From NCBI RefSeq assembly GCF_905196875.1, contig NZ_CAJJWO010000014.1, positions 23,448-87,447 on the forward strand: a stretch of 64,000 nt of DNA, given 5' to 3'. Made by a program: the position numbers and the translations under genes. Under the pieces are notes generated by a model that was given only the letters and a program-made list of their open reading frames with translations, was not told the origin of the DNA and did not search any database. Below are positions 51,366-60,465 of the stretch, one piece after another (within the stretch, counting starts at the first letter, position 1; every line of letters starts with the position of its first letter). The stretch is from an uncultured Parabacteroides sp. (GTDB lineage: Bacteria > Bacteroidota > Bacteroidia > Bacteroidales > Tannerellaceae).

Positions 51366-52941
51366 CTGTACCTCTTTTGAATGGTTTCTTGAATGAACGT
51401 GCGTCTCCGCGTTTCTTGTCTCCGAAGCTCTTTTTGTTTTTCGAGAACTTGTCGTCTTCGTCTTTATAACGCATCTTGACCGGACGTTTCTCGCCGGCTT
51501 TTAGCAAGATAGGACGAGTCGGGCGTTCGCCGCCGAACTGCTTGCGGGCAGGGCGTCCATCGTTGCGGTCTTCGCCGAAGAAGCGTTTGCCGGGTGCTGC
51601 AGCTGCGCGTTCGCTTTCATCCTCGCTGTGGGCGGCTGCGAAACGGCGGGCCGGGCTATCCATGCGGTCGGACTTGAAATCAGGACGGCGGGCAGGACGG
51701 TCGTTGCTGCGGCTTCCGTATTCTTTTCTCGGAAACTCTGTTTTAGGACGTGAGTCGGAAGGGGTTTCTCCTCCTTCTTCATTCAATGCCTTCTTATAAT
51801 CTTTATTCTTTCCTTCAAAGATATCGTAGCAGCGGTATTCGCAGTCGAGCGAACCGTTAATCAGTTTCATCTTCTCGCTCGGACGCAAGCCGATCTTGTC
51901 GAAACATTCGTCTTTGTAGCTTAGTATCCATACTTTGTAGCCGGTGAATACATGTTTGATACGTTCGCCGATCATTGTATAAAGTCCGAGCAGGTCGCGG
52001 CTGGAGATACGTTCGCCGTAAGGAGGGTTGGTTACCATGATACCCGGTTGCGGTGCGTCTGCATACTGCTGGAAAGGCAGTGTTTGCAGATCGATATATT
52101 TAACCAATCCGGCGCTGCGGATATTCTTCTGGGCAATTTCGATGGCGGCCGGGTTGATATCCGAGCCATAGCATTTGAAGGTGAACTCACGTTCGTTGCT
52201 TTCGTCGTTGTAGATACGGTCGAACAGTTCCTGGTCGAAATCGATCCATTTCTCGAAGGCGAACTCCTTACGATGGATACCCGGGGCGATGTTGAGCGCG
52301 ATCATAGCAGCTTCGATCAGCAATGTTCCCGAGCCGCACATCGGGTCGACGAAGTTCGACTCGCCTTTCCAGCCTGTCTTCAGGATCATGCCGGCGGCCA
52401 GTACCTCGTTCAGCGGGGCTTCGGTCTGTTCGACACGGTAACCGCGTTTGTGCAGGCTCTCGCCCGAACTGTCGATGGATAGCGTACAGTCGTTGTGCGA
52501 GATATGTATGTTGATATATAAGTCCGGATTATTCACACGTACGGAAGGACGCTTGTTGTGCTTCTCCATGAAGTAGTCGACGATCGCATCTTTCGTGCGG
52601 TAGGCAACGAATTTTGAATGGTTGAAATCGTCGGAATAGATCACGGAGTCGATCGCAAAGGTCTTGTCCAGCGACATATAGTTTTCCCAGACTACTTTTT
52701 TTACTTCCTTGTAAACCGTATCAGCATCTTTGGCTTTGAAGCGATAGATCGGTTTCAGGATGCGCAGTGCGGTGCGGCAGCAGAAGTTTGCTTTGTAAAG
52801 CACTTCTTTATCTCCTGTGAAGGATACCATCCGGCGTCCGATTTCGATATCGTTGGCGCCAATAGCTAATAACTCACCGGCCAGTATTTCTTCTAACCCG
52901 TACAGGGTTTTGGCCACCATGTCAAATGTCTCGTTACTCAT
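51337..52941 (-). CDS. THUMP-domain 23S rRNA methyltransferase with basic tail
   Basis: A 534-residue protein: THUMP domain (residues about 50-160), then a Rossmann methyltransferase with DPMCGSGTLLIEAA (199-212), the DIN-PAAIE SAM contact (261) and NPPYGER (305-311), as in the RlmL N-terminal half that makes m2G in 23S rRNA. From about residue 395 to the end is a long low-complexity tail rich in Arg, Lys, Asp and Gly (RPARRPDFKSDRMD, PFKRGTDDFKDEFDD). Such a tail probably adds nonspecific RNA binding. Overlaps DPP IV by 29 bases. Confidence 0.88.
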   Translation of the reverse strand: MSNETFDMVAKTLYGLEEILAGELLAIGANDIEIGRRMVSFTGDKEVLYKANFCCRTALRILKPIYRFKAKDADTVYKEVKKVVWENYMSLDKTFAIDSVIYSDDFNHSKFVAYRTKDAIVDYFMEKHNKRPSVRVNNPDLYINIHISHNDCTLSIDSSGESLHKRGYRVEQTEAPLNEVLAAGMILKTGWKGESNFVDPMCGSGTLLIEAAMIALNIAPGIHRKEFAFEKWIDFDQELFDRIYNDESNEREFTFKCYGSDINPAAIEIAQKNIRSAGLVKYIDLQTLPFQQYADAPQPGIMVTNPPYGERISSRDLLGLYTMIGERIKHVFTGYKVWILSYKDECFDKIGLRPSEKMKLINGSLDCEYRCYDIFEGKNKDYKKALNEEGGETPSDSRPKTEFPRKEYGSRSNDRPARRPDFKSDRMDSPARRFAAAHSEDESERAAAAPGKRFFGEDRNDGRPARKQFGGERPTRPILLKAGEKRPVKMRYKDEDDKFSKNKKSFGDKKRGDARSFKKPFKRGTDDFKDEFDD

Positions 52942-52966
52942 TTGTGTGCGTTGTAAGAAAAGATAT

Positions 52967-53866
52967 TTATTTAGTTACTTTATTTTGCGTGATTACATCG
53001 CCGGGAGGAACATCGCCGGTGATCCATACGTTACCACAGACCGTCGCTCCTTTGCCGATCCGTATCCTGCCCAGCAAGGTGGCATTGGAATAGACGGTTA
53101 CGTCGTCTTCCAGGATCGGGTGACGGGCTACGCCGCGGATGGCATTGCCGTTTTCGTCGGGGGGCAGTTTCTCTCCGGCAAGGCTGACGCCCTGGAAGAT
53201 ACGTACGCGGTTCCCGATAATACTGGTTTCGCCTATCACGGTTCCTGTTCCGTGGTCGATAGAGAAATAGTGTCCGATCTCAGCGCCCGGATGGATGTCG
53301 ATACCTGTCTCGGAATGAGCCATTTCGGTGATCATGCGGGGGATGAAAGGGACACGGAGCTTATAGAGCTGGTGTGCGATACGGTAGTTACAGATGGCCC
53401 TGAACCCGGGGTAGCAGAAAATCACTTCGCTGATGTTCTGCGCGGCGGGGTCGCCGTTGTAGGCGGCTTCGGCATCGGTGGCAAGCAGGCTTCGCATCTC
53501 CGGAAGGGTGGCGATGAATGCTTCGGTAAGTGCTTCTGCACGGGCTTGTATTTTTTCTTCCGGACAGGAAGTGCAACTGGTATCGGCCAGGCAAAGACCG
53601 GCATAGATTTGCCGGCAGAGTAAGGTATGGAGGGTTTCTACGTTCACTCCGGTATGGAAGCGGATCGTTTGTTTGCTGATCCGCGCGTTCCCGTAGTAGC
53701 CCGGAAACAGGATTGCGCGGCACAGGTCTATGATGTCCTTCAGTACTTCTCCCGAAGGTAATGCCTCTTCGTCACGGTAGGCATGAAACAGTTGTTTGTA
53801 CGAGCTCTCGTCCGAAAGCTTCTCTACTGTTTCATTCAGTACCTTGCTATGCTTTTGCAATCCCAT
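52967..53866 (-). CDS. cysE: Serine O-acetyltransferase
   Basis: A 299-residue enzyme that acetylates serine for cysteine synthesis. The N-terminal half is the helical region of the long SATase type; the C-terminal left-handed beta-helix has hexapeptide repeats with IHPGAEIGHYFSIDHGTG, VIGETSIIG and GVARHPILEDDVTVYSN. It ends TQNKVTK. It lies between the methyltransferase (26 bases away) and a lipoprotein gene, each probably with separate promoters; a TACTTTTG box on the minus strand (53890-53897) is suitably placed for it. Confidence 0.9.
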   Translation of the reverse strand: MGLQKHSKVLNETVEKLSDESSYKQLFHAYRDEEALPSGEVLKDIIDLCRAILFPGYYGNARISKQTIRFHTGVNVETLHTLLCRQIYAGLCLADTSCTSCPEEKIQARAEALTEAFIATLPEMRSLLATDAEAAYNGDPAAQNISEVIFCYPGFRAICNYRIAHQLYKLRVPFIPRMITEMAHSETGIDIHPGAEIGHYFSIDHGTGTVIGETSIIGNRVRIFQGVSLAGEKLPPDENGNAIRGVARHPILEDDVTVYSNATLLGRIRIGKGATVCGNVWITGDVPPGDVITQNKVTK

Positions 53867-53889
53867 TATTTTGAAAGTCTTATTTTGGG

Positions 53890-53897
53890 CAAAAGTA
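53890..53897 (-). promoter_or_regulatory. Probable -7 box for the serine acetyltransferase gene
   Basis: On the minus strand this reads TACTTTTG, an exact TAnnTTTG match 24 bases before the ATG at 53866. No clear TTTG is seen at the usual upstream distance. Confidence 0.45.
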
Positions 53898-53925
53898 CAT
53901 TAAATATCTGATATATGCGTACTTT

Positions 53926-54405
53926 TTAATAGGTTAAAGCTATTCTGAAATGTGTTTCCAGCGGTCGTTGATCAACAAAGAAATCAGACATTGTCACTTT
54001 AAAGATGATAAATCCGTCAACAGTATATTCGGCTGCGTATGTATCTGTCCAGATATTATTGTCACTGTCTCTTCGGTTAATGGGGTTAGGCAATGCCGTT
54101 TGTGCTTCTCTGTTAGTGCCATAATCCAGATACATATAGCCGGTGATCAATCCTTCTTTGTAGGCATCCTCATATAAACTCAGATCTTTGTCTTTGATCC
54201 TGTATTCATACATGAAAAAAGGGTTGCCGTACTGGTCGTCTACCAGTTTCCAATCGCTGGGATAGACGGGTATATCTTTTTCAATCAACCACTCGGTAGT
54301 GATACCGTCTTTTCCGTCATTTCCCGGAGGGCCCATCGGTCCTATTTCCCCTTCGCATGAGACGAACAGGATTGCCATTAAAAATATTGCTAACAGATTC
54401 TTCAT
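53926..54405 (-). CDS. Small lipoprotein with short collagen-like segment
   Basis: A 159-residue lipoprotein with lipobox ILFVSC (Cys17). The mature N-terminus is a brief Gly-X-Y stretch, GEIGPMGPPGNDGKDG, of about five triplets, then an unfamiliar globular region with TEWLIEKDIPVYPSDWKLV and FIIFKVTMSDFFVDQRPLETHF. Short collagen-like starts of this kind occur in surface lipoproteins of Bacteroidetes, where they may act as spacer stalks. Function is unknown. It is probably monocistronic, with 59 and 23 bases to its neighbours. Confidence 0.7.
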   Translation of the reverse strand: MKNLLAIFLMAILFVSCEGEIGPMGPPGNDGKDGITTEWLIEKDIPVYPSDWKLVDDQYGNPFFMYEYRIKDKDLSLYEDAYKEGLITGYMYLDYGTNREAQTALPNPINRRDSDNNIWTDTYAAEYTVDGFIIFKVTMSDFFVDQRPLETHFRIALTY

Positions 54406-54428
54406 AAATTCATTCTCTTATTTAATGT

Positions 54429-54905
54429 TTAGTATTTCTTGTGTGGTGCCCCGAACTCCTTGCAAGTCACTTCATCGAGGTCTACCAGCCATATTTTCAC
54501 GTTTTTAACTGCCGGATCTGAATAACGGAATTCTTTATCCGAATATTGTTTCATGATAATATCCAGCGCTTCCGTTTTCTTGTCGAAATCTTCTTCAAAC
54601 CTCACTTCTCCCCAGGCGATAACACTTTTCGAGCGCATGCGATAGCTGCAGGCTACTTCCGGATGTTGGAATACCAGATCGTGATCGGTACTAAATGTAA
54701 TACAGATCTTCGGATTGCGTTCCAGTATCGAGATACTGCGGCCTTCCTGAGCGGAATGTAAATAAATAACACCATCGCGATAGCCAAAGTTCATGGGAAT
54801 AACGTAAGGCGTACCATCCGTATCCGCCAGGCCGACGAAACAGACGTCGCAGCTGCGGATGATCGCCTCTATATGCTCTTTCTCAGTGTGTACCAGTGTC
54901 TTCAT
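54429..54905 (-). CDS. FMN-binding split-barrel protein (PNPOx-like, NimA-related fold)
   Basis: A 158-residue protein of the pyridoxamine-phosphate-oxidase-like split-barrel superfamily: CDVCFVGLADTDGTPYVIPMNFGY followed by VIYLHSAQEGRSISILERNP and a final LVDLDEVTCKEFG. This pattern is shared with the Nim 5-nitroimidazole reductases and their many chromosomal relatives. It likely binds flavin and reduces a small molecule. Calling it a resistance protein would go beyond the sequence. Confidence 0.8.
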   Translation of the reverse strand: MKTLVHTEKEHIEAIIRSCDVCFVGLADTDGTPYVIPMNFGYRDGVIYLHSAQEGRSISILERNPKICITFSTDHDLVFQHPEVACSYRMRSKSVIAWGEVRFEEDFDKKTEALDIIMKQYSDKEFRYSDPAVKNVKIWLVDLDEVTCKEFGAPHKKY

Positions 54906-55038
54906 TGCCTTTTTTAATTATGCTTGTGCAAACATAGCTAAAAAAGTTCAAATCTGCGATATTGTTTCTTCTTTTCCATACGTCTTTTTAACCTCCGGTA
55001 TTAGGACTATAGTTTGTGCCATACTTATTGCATAAGCT

Positions 55039-56436
55039 TTACCAGAATAAAGCGGTTACCGCAGCACCGATCGTAAAGTAATGCACCTTATGTTTGCTGT
55101 GGCGGAGATCTCCGTATGCGGGGTTTTCTTCTCCCGGATTGGATAATATCTGGTAGGGGGCATTCAGGAAAGTGTAATCGTAATCCACATACAGACGAAT
55201 TCCCAGATTCCGGTTGACAATGCCCGTTGCGGAAATACCTGTGCGCATGATGAGGCTGTTATTGCTTTTACCTTTCATAAAGACGATGTCCTTTTTAATG
55301 GCGTAGGGCGTTTTTTTCTCTTGCATATCCATTTCGACTTCATTGCTCAAAAAGTGAGCGTAGCCAGTCTGTAATTTGCTGCCTAGTAATAACTTACCTG
55401 CCACAGGCAAAGAAAAATAGGGACCTCCGGTAAAAGAAAATACACCTGTCGGGTCGGCATGAACCCGTATTATGTTATAATTATTGTTGGGAGAACCTCC
55501 GTTGTATAACGACATATCAAAAGCCATGGGACTGGTGAGGGCGGTTATTTCTGCACCGATACCGATGTAGGGATTAAAGAAATACCCCCCTTTCACGCTG
55601 ACATGGGTCGCACCCGGCGAAGTGAGGCGGATAAGGTTCCCGATCTCTATGCTACCGTTTATAATACTGTATCCTACACCGAACTCAAGAAACGACGGGC
55701 GTCCGCCTTTGGGTGCAGATTCTCTTATCCTGTCAGGGAGATTGAGCCCTTTATCTTTGAAAATGAGATCTCCCAGAAAGTACCCCAGTTCGGTAGAAAG
55801 TATCCCTATACCTGCGCCTGCCAATACATCGCTCAGCCAATGGCGGTTGTTCAATTGACGGCTGAAAGCGGTTGCGGTGGCCACGGTATATCCGCCGATG
55901 CTGTATAAAGGACTGCGGGTGAGTCCGTATTCCTTGTGCATGATGGTGGCAGCCATAAATGCTGTAGCCGTATGTCCGGAAGGGAAGGAATTATTGGCCG
56001 AACCGTCCGGACGTGTGCGGTGGATTGAGTATTTCATACTGTTTACCGTGACCGCCATCAGGGTGGCCGAAAAAGCATCTGATACCAACATCCGCCCCCA
56101 CGAACTACGACTCTCTACACCCCCTAGTTTCATGCCGATTACGGCTGCTAACGGTGCGTATTGTAGGAAGTCGTCATAATGGTACCGGAAGTTCGGGACA
56201 TAGGCATTCCGCATAGTCCGGAATTTGCTTCCCTGGCTGTAGGTCAGTGCCGATATGGCAAATAACGGCACCGGTATATGTAGCATTTGGAATACTTTAT
56301 TTTCAGTTATTTTGTTATAAGTTTTTTCGAATTCGTGTGTTGTGTGCATGATCGTTACACTATCTTTCTCCTGGGAGGAAATAGAGGTAGTAAAGAGTAC
56401 GACAAGTATGAGGCACAGTATTTTATGATGTAACAT
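55039..56436 (-). CDS. PAP2 phosphatase with C-terminal outer-membrane-barrel-like domain
   Basis: A 465-residue protein. A signal peptide (LILVVLFTTSISSQ) leads to a PAP2 acid phosphatase domain with KYSIHRTRPDG (Lys135-Arg142-Pro143), FPSGHTA (Ser153, His155) and SRQLNNRHWLSD (Arg193, His199, Asp203). From about residue 235 to the end the sequence turns into alternating hydrophobic strands (LEFGVGYSIINGSIEIG, ISATGIVNRNLGIRLYVDYDY) ending in VTALFW, with a C-terminal aromatic residue as in outer membrane barrels. PAP2 enzymes remove phosphate from lipids such as undecaprenyl pyrophosphate or lipid A. The fusion suggests a periplasmic phosphatase tethered to the outer membrane. Confidence 0.8.
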   Translation of the reverse strand: MLHHKILCLILVVLFTTSISSQEKDSVTIMHTTHEFEKTYNKITENKVFQMLHIPVPLFAISALTYSQGSKFRTMRNAYVPNFRYHYDDFLQYAPLAAVIGMKLGGVESRSSWGRMLVSDAFSATLMAVTVNSMKYSIHRTRPDGSANNSFPSGHTATAFMAATIMHKEYGLTRSPLYSIGGYTVATATAFSRQLNNRHWLSDVLAGAGIGILSTELGYFLGDLIFKDKGLNLPDRIRESAPKGGRPSFLEFGVGYSIINGSIEIGNLIRLTSPGATHVSVKGGYFFNPYIGIGAEITALTSPMAFDMSLYNGGSPNNNYNIIRVHADPTGVFSFTGGPYFSLPVAGKLLLGSKLQTGYAHFLSNEVEMDMQEKKTPYAIKKDIVFMKGKSNNSLIMRTGISATGIVNRNLGIRLYVDYDYTFLNAPYQILSNPGEENPAYGDLRHSKHKVHYFTIGAAVTALFW

Positions 56437-56579
56437 GTATATCCCTGATTTATCCGGCGAAAATAAATTATTTTCTGATAAAAAACGGAATATATCTGTT
56501 AATTATTGCCCGGTGAGGAATCCGGAGTTTATTTCCCCCGAAAAGCATAGGTTGAATTGGCGAAATATTTCTTTAATCG

Positions 56580-56611
56580 TTTGCGTGATACGTGTATTTA
56601 GCATACCTTTG
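56580..56611 (+). promoter_or_regulatory. Promoter of the sdhCAB operon
   Basis: TTTG (56580-56583), 20-base spacer, TACCTTTG (56604-56611). A near-perfect Bacteroidetes promoter that gives a leader of about 58 bases before the ATG at 56676. Confidence 0.75.
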
Positions 56612-56675
56612 CGTGATAATTAAACAAGTTAAAACGAATCTTTATAAACAATTAAATAACTTAAATTATTATCTT

Positions 56676-57410
56676 ATGTGGTTACTTAATTCTTCTATCG
56701 GGAAAAAGCTGATAATGAGTATTACAGGGCTTTTTCTTGTTTTCTTTTTATTGTTCCACTTGTCAATGAATGTGGCGGCTGTTTTCTCCGGAGAGGCCTA
56801 TAACATGATTTGTTCATTGCTGGGAGCAAATTGGTATGCTGTAGCTGCTACTCTGGTATTGGCTGCAGGCGTTGTGATTCACTTTGTGTATGCACTTCTT
56901 CTGACACTGCAGAACCGGAAGGCTCGCGGTAACGACCGTTATGCAATTAACGCTCGCCCGAAAGGTGTGGAATGGGCATCTCAGAACATGCTGGTACTGG
57001 GCATTATCATTGTCCTGTTTATGATTCTTCACTTCAGCCAGTTCTGGTATAAGATGATGTTCGCCGAACTGTTGGGTAATCACATGGTTACACTTTGCGA
57101 CGGAGTGACAAGCGTATCTCCCCAGGATGGTGCGGCATTTATCAACTACTATTTCCATACAAGCTCGCTGGCTGCCCTGTGGACAGTTTTGTATGTAGTG
57201 TGGTACATAGCTTTGTGGTTCCACCTGACTCACGGTTTCTGGAGCGCTATCCAGACAATCGGTTGGAGTAATACAATCTGGATGAATCGTTGGATCTGTA
57301 TCTCTAAGATCGTAGCAACTGTTATCTGTGGTCTGTTTGCAATCATTACGATTATCTTCTTCCTGAATGGTGTGGGAGGTGATTGTGCAGCTGCTTGTGC
57401 AGGACTTTAA
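56676..57410 (+). CDS. sdhC: Succinate dehydrogenase/fumarate reductase cytochrome b subunit
   Basis: A 244-residue membrane anchor with five membrane helices and histidines suited to bind two hemes b (FHLSMNVAA, VIHFVYALLL, LHFSQFW, FHLTHGFW). It is the single-subunit diheme type (FrdC-like, as in Wolinella). The ATG at 56676 was chosen; the frame opens further upstream but crosses the promoter region. In Bacteroidales this complex mainly reduces fumarate during fermentation to succinate. It is first of three genes with gaps of 33 and 21 bases. Confidence 0.95.
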   Translation: MWLLNSSIGKKLIMSITGLFLVFFLLFHLSMNVAAVFSGEAYNMICSLLGANWYAVAATLVLAAGVVIHFVYALLLTLQNRKARGNDRYAINARPKGVEWASQNMLVLGIIIVLFMILHFSQFWYKMMFAELLGNHMVTLCDGVTSVSPQDGAAFINYYFHTSSLAALWTVLYVVWYIALWFHLTHGFWSAIQTIGWSNTIWMNRWICISKIVATVICGLFAIITIIFFLNGVGGDCAAACAGL

Positions 57411-57443
57411 TTTAAGGTGTAACATTATTGAAAATAAATCATT

Positions 57444-59387
57444 ATGACTCAAATAGATTCTAAAATCCCTCAGGGCCCGTTGGCTGAGAAGTGGACTAAT
57501 TATAAAGATCATCAGAAACTGGTGAATCCCGCAAACAAACGTCGCCTGGACGTAATTGTAGTTGGTACTGGTCTGGCCGGTGCTTCTGCTGCTGCCTCTC
57601 TGGCTGAAATGGGATTCAATGTATTGAATTTCTGTATTCAGGATTCTCCCCGCCGTGCACACTCTATCGCTGCACAGGGTGGTATCAATGCTGCAAAGAA
57701 TTATCAGAATGATGGTGACTCTGTTTACCGTCTGTTCTACGATACAATTAAAGGTGGTGACTATCGTGCCCGCGAAGCAAACGTTTATCGCTTGGCAGAA
57801 GTTTCCAACTCTATCATCGACCAGTGCGTGGCACAGGGTGTACCTTTCGCTCGCGAATACGGTGGTCTGCTGGATAACCGTTCATTCGGTGGTGCTCAGG
57901 TATCCCGTACGTTCTATGCCCGCGGTCAGACTGGACAGCAGTTGTTATTGGGTGCTTACTCTGCTTTGAGCCGTATGATCGGTTTGAATAAAGTAAAGAT
58001 GTATACTCGTCACGAAATGCTGGATGTTGTTAAAGTGGATGGCCGTGCTCGCGGTATCATCGCTCGTAACCTGATCACCGGTAAGATCGAACGTTTCTCT
58101 GCTCATGCAGTAGTTGTTGCTACAGGTGGTTATGTAAATACATTCTTCCTGTCTACTAACGCAATGGCTTCCAACGGTTCTGCTGCGTGGCAGTGCTACA
58201 AGAAAGGTGCTTACTTCGCTAACCCTTGTATGGTGCAGATCCACCCGACTTGCGTTCCTGTACACGGCGACTATCAGTCTAAACTGACGTTGATGTCCGA
58301 ATCACTGCGTAACGACGGTCGTATCTGGGTTCCGAAGAAACTGGAAGATGCAAAAGCATTGCAGGCCGGAACTAAGAAAGGTAAAGATATCCCTGAAGCA
58401 GACCGCGACTATTATCTGGAACGCCGTTATCCGGCATTCGGTAACCTGGTTCCGCGTGACGTGGCTTCACGTGCTGCTAAAGAACGTTGCGACGCCGGTT
58501 TCGGTGTGAACAACACAGGTTTGGCTGTATTCCTCGATTTCTCGGACGCAATCAACCGTCTGGGTAAAGATGTTGTGAAAGCAAAATATGGTAACTTGTT
58601 CGACATGTACGAAGAAATTACCAACGACGATCCATATGAAACTCCGATGATGATCTATCCGGCACTGCACTACTCAATGGGTGGTCTGTGGGTAGACTAT
58701 GAATTGCAGACTTCTATCCCGGGTCTGTTCGCTATCGGTGAAGCCAACTTCTCAGACCACGGTGCTAACCGTCTGGGTGCATCTGCTTTGATGCAAGGTT
58801 TGGCTGACGGTTACTTTGTATTGCCTTATACTATCCAGAACTATCTGTCCGACCAGATCCAGGTTCCGCGCTTCAGCACCGACCTGCCTGAGTTCGCAGA
58901 ATCTGAAAAAGCGATCAAGGACCGTATCAAGAAATTGATGAGCATCAAGGGTAAAGAATCTGTCGATTCTATCCATAAGAAACTGGGTCACATCATGTGG
59001 GAATTCATCGGTATGGCTCGTGATGCCGAAGGTTTGAAGAATGCTATCCAGCAGTTGAAAGACCTGAAGAAGGAATTCTGGACAAACGTACATATCCCGG
59101 GTGAAGCTGATGACTTGAACGTTGAGCTGGAAAAGGCTTTGCGTCTGGCAGACTTTATCGAGATCGGTGCGCTGATGGCTCATGATGCCCTGGATCGTGC
59201 TGAATCTTGTGGTGGACACTTCCGTACTGAACATCAGACTGAAGAAGGTGAAGCTCTTCGTCACGATGATAAATTTATGTATGTATCTTGCTGGGAATAT
59301 CAGGGTGAAGACAAAGATCCTGTTATGCTGAAGGAAGATCTGAATTATGAATTCGTAGTACCTCAGACACGTAACTACAAGAAGTAA
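57444..59387 (+). CDS. sdhA: Succinate dehydrogenase/fumarate reductase flavoprotein
   Basis: A 647-residue catalytic subunit. FAD binding is seen in VVGTGLAGASAAA (39-51) and in AHSIAAQGGINAAKN, where the His near residue 73 carries the covalent flavin. HPTCVPVHG and ALHYSMGGLWVDYELQ (substrate and FAD contacts) follow, then the helical C-terminal part with MWEFIGMARD. Length and order are those of the Bacteroidales fumarate reductase A subunit. Confidence 0.97.
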   Translation: MTQIDSKIPQGPLAEKWTNYKDHQKLVNPANKRRLDVIVVGTGLAGASAAASLAEMGFNVLNFCIQDSPRRAHSIAAQGGINAAKNYQNDGDSVYRLFYDTIKGGDYRAREANVYRLAEVSNSIIDQCVAQGVPFAREYGGLLDNRSFGGAQVSRTFYARGQTGQQLLLGAYSALSRMIGLNKVKMYTRHEMLDVVKVDGRARGIIARNLITGKIERFSAHAVVVATGGYVNTFFLSTNAMASNGSAAWQCYKKGAYFANPCMVQIHPTCVPVHGDYQSKLTLMSESLRNDGRIWVPKKLEDAKALQAGTKKGKDIPEADRDYYLERRYPAFGNLVPRDVASRAAKERCDAGFGVNNTGLAVFLDFSDAINRLGKDVVKAKYGNLFDMYEEITNDDPYETPMMIYPALHYSMGGLWVDYELQTSIPGLFAIGEANFSDHGANRLGASALMQGLADGYFVLPYTIQNYLSDQIQVPRFSTDLPEFAESEKAIKDRIKKLMSIKGKESVDSIHKKLGHIMWEFIGMARDAEGLKNAIQQLKDLKKEFWTNVHIPGEADDLNVELEKALRLADFIEIGALMAHDALDRAESCGGHFRTEHQTEEGEALRHDDKFMYVSCWEYQGEDKDPVMLKEDLNYEFVVPQTRNYKK

Positions 59388-59408
59388 CAATTTTCAAAAA
59401 TTAGAATC

Positions 59409-60164
59409 ATGGATAAAGATATAAATATCACACTCAAAGTCTGGCGTCAGAAAGGTCCTAACGTAAAAGGACAGTTCGAAACTTACCAGCTGAAAAACAT
59501 TAACCAGGGTACTTCTTTCCTGGAAATGCTGGATATCCTGAACGAACAATTGATTAACGAAGGTAAAGATCCTGTAGTGTTCGACCACGACTGTCGTGAA
59601 GGTATCTGCGGTATGTGTTCATTGTATGTAAACGGACATCCGCACGGACCGGCAACAGGTGCTACTACCTGTCAGCTGTACATGCGCCGTTTCAACGATG
59701 GTGAAACAATTACGATCGAACCGTGGCGTTCTGCCGGTTTCCCGGTAATCCGCGACTTGATGGTTGACCGTTATGCTTACGATAAGATCATCCAGGCAGG
59801 TGGTTTCACCTCTGTGAATACAGGAGGTGTGCCTGATGCAAACGCAATTCCTATCCCTCGTGCGGATGCTGAAATGGCGATGGATGCTGCTGCATGTATC
59901 GGTTGCGGTGCTTGTGCCGCTGCTTGTAAGAACGGTTCGGCTATGCTGTTCGTTTCTGCCAAGGTTAGCCAGCTGGCTCTGTTGCCTCAGGGTAAGGTTG
60001 AAGCGACTCGCCGTGCAAAAGCAATGGTTGCCAAGATGGATGAACTGGGCTTCGGTAACTGTACCAACACACGCGCTTGCGAAATGGAATGTCCGAAGAA
60101 TATCTCTGTCAGCAATATCGCTCGCTTGAACCGCGAGTTCATCTGCGCTAAATTGCAAGACTAA
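59409..60164 (+). CDS. sdhB: Succinate dehydrogenase/fumarate reductase iron-sulfur subunit
   Basis: A 251-residue electron-transfer subunit. The plant-type [2Fe-2S] site is CREGICGMC (Cys62, 67, 70) with Cys88 (TTCQLY); the cysteines of the [4Fe-4S] and [3Fe-4S] clusters lie in CIGCGACAAAC and NCTNTRACEMECPKNIS. It passes electrons between the flavoprotein and cytochrome b. It ends the operon, with a strong terminator 29 bases after its stop. Confidence 0.97.
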   Translation: MDKDINITLKVWRQKGPNVKGQFETYQLKNINQGTSFLEMLDILNEQLINEGKDPVVFDHDCREGICGMCSLYVNGHPHGPATGATTCQLYMRRFNDGETITIEPWRSAGFPVIRDLMVDRYAYDKIIQAGGFTSVNTGGVPDANAIPIPRADAEMAMDAAACIGCGACAAACKNGSAMLFVSAKVSQLALLPQGKVEATRRAKAMVAKMDELGFGNCTNTRACEMECPKNISVSNIARLNREFICAKLQD

Positions 60165-60192
60165 TATTACATATATAATAATGTATAGCCGG

Positions 60193-60226
60193 AGAGGCGT
60201 TGCTTATGGCAGCGCCTCTTCTTTTT
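60193..60226 (+). terminator. Terminator of the sdhCAB operon
   Basis: AGAGGCGTTGC (60193-60203) pairs with GCAGCGCCTCT (60209-60219) with one G-U pair and is followed by TCTTTTT. Confidence 0.85.
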
Positions 60227-60320
60227 GCCCCGATTTTAACATTTTAGAAGCTATTAATAAATATCTTGAACGTTGTTAGTGTTTCTTATATGCTATACAA
60301 CACTAATTAGCATTTTAACT

Positions 60321-60351
60321 ATTGACAAGTTGGAGAATACCTGTATCTTTG
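60321..60351 (+). promoter_or_regulatory. Promoter of leader element copy A
   Basis: ATTG (60321-60324) within a TTGACA, a 19-base spacer, and TATCTTTG (60344-60351). It points into the conserved leader that starts a few bases later. Confidence 0.7.
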
Positions 60352-60355
60352 TACT

Positions 60356-60443
60356 GTGGTTTTTTCATAATAGTATTAGATTTAAGGTTAACAAAGTTTG
60401 GTTAGGGCTTGTCGTGAGACAGGCTTTAATTGTTTATAGGGGT
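60356..60443 (+). ncRNA. Conserved leader/RNA element, copy A
   Basis: An 88-base block matches the element at 63661-63747 with one inserted T and no other change that I can see. It begins GTGGTTTTTTCATAATAG, has a conserved unpaired GGTTAACAAAG, then a hairpin GCTTGTC-GTGA-GACAGGC (60407-60424), and ends TTTATAGGGG. Directly upstream is a promoter, so it is the transcribed part. I recall similar sequences widely in Bacteroidales and it may be one of the Rfam Bacteroidales leader motifs, which I cannot confirm. It is followed by the 3' end of a convergent araC gene, so this copy has no downstream gene to lead. Confidence 0.6.
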
Positions 60444-60465
60444 CTGCATCCGGCATATCCCTTTT

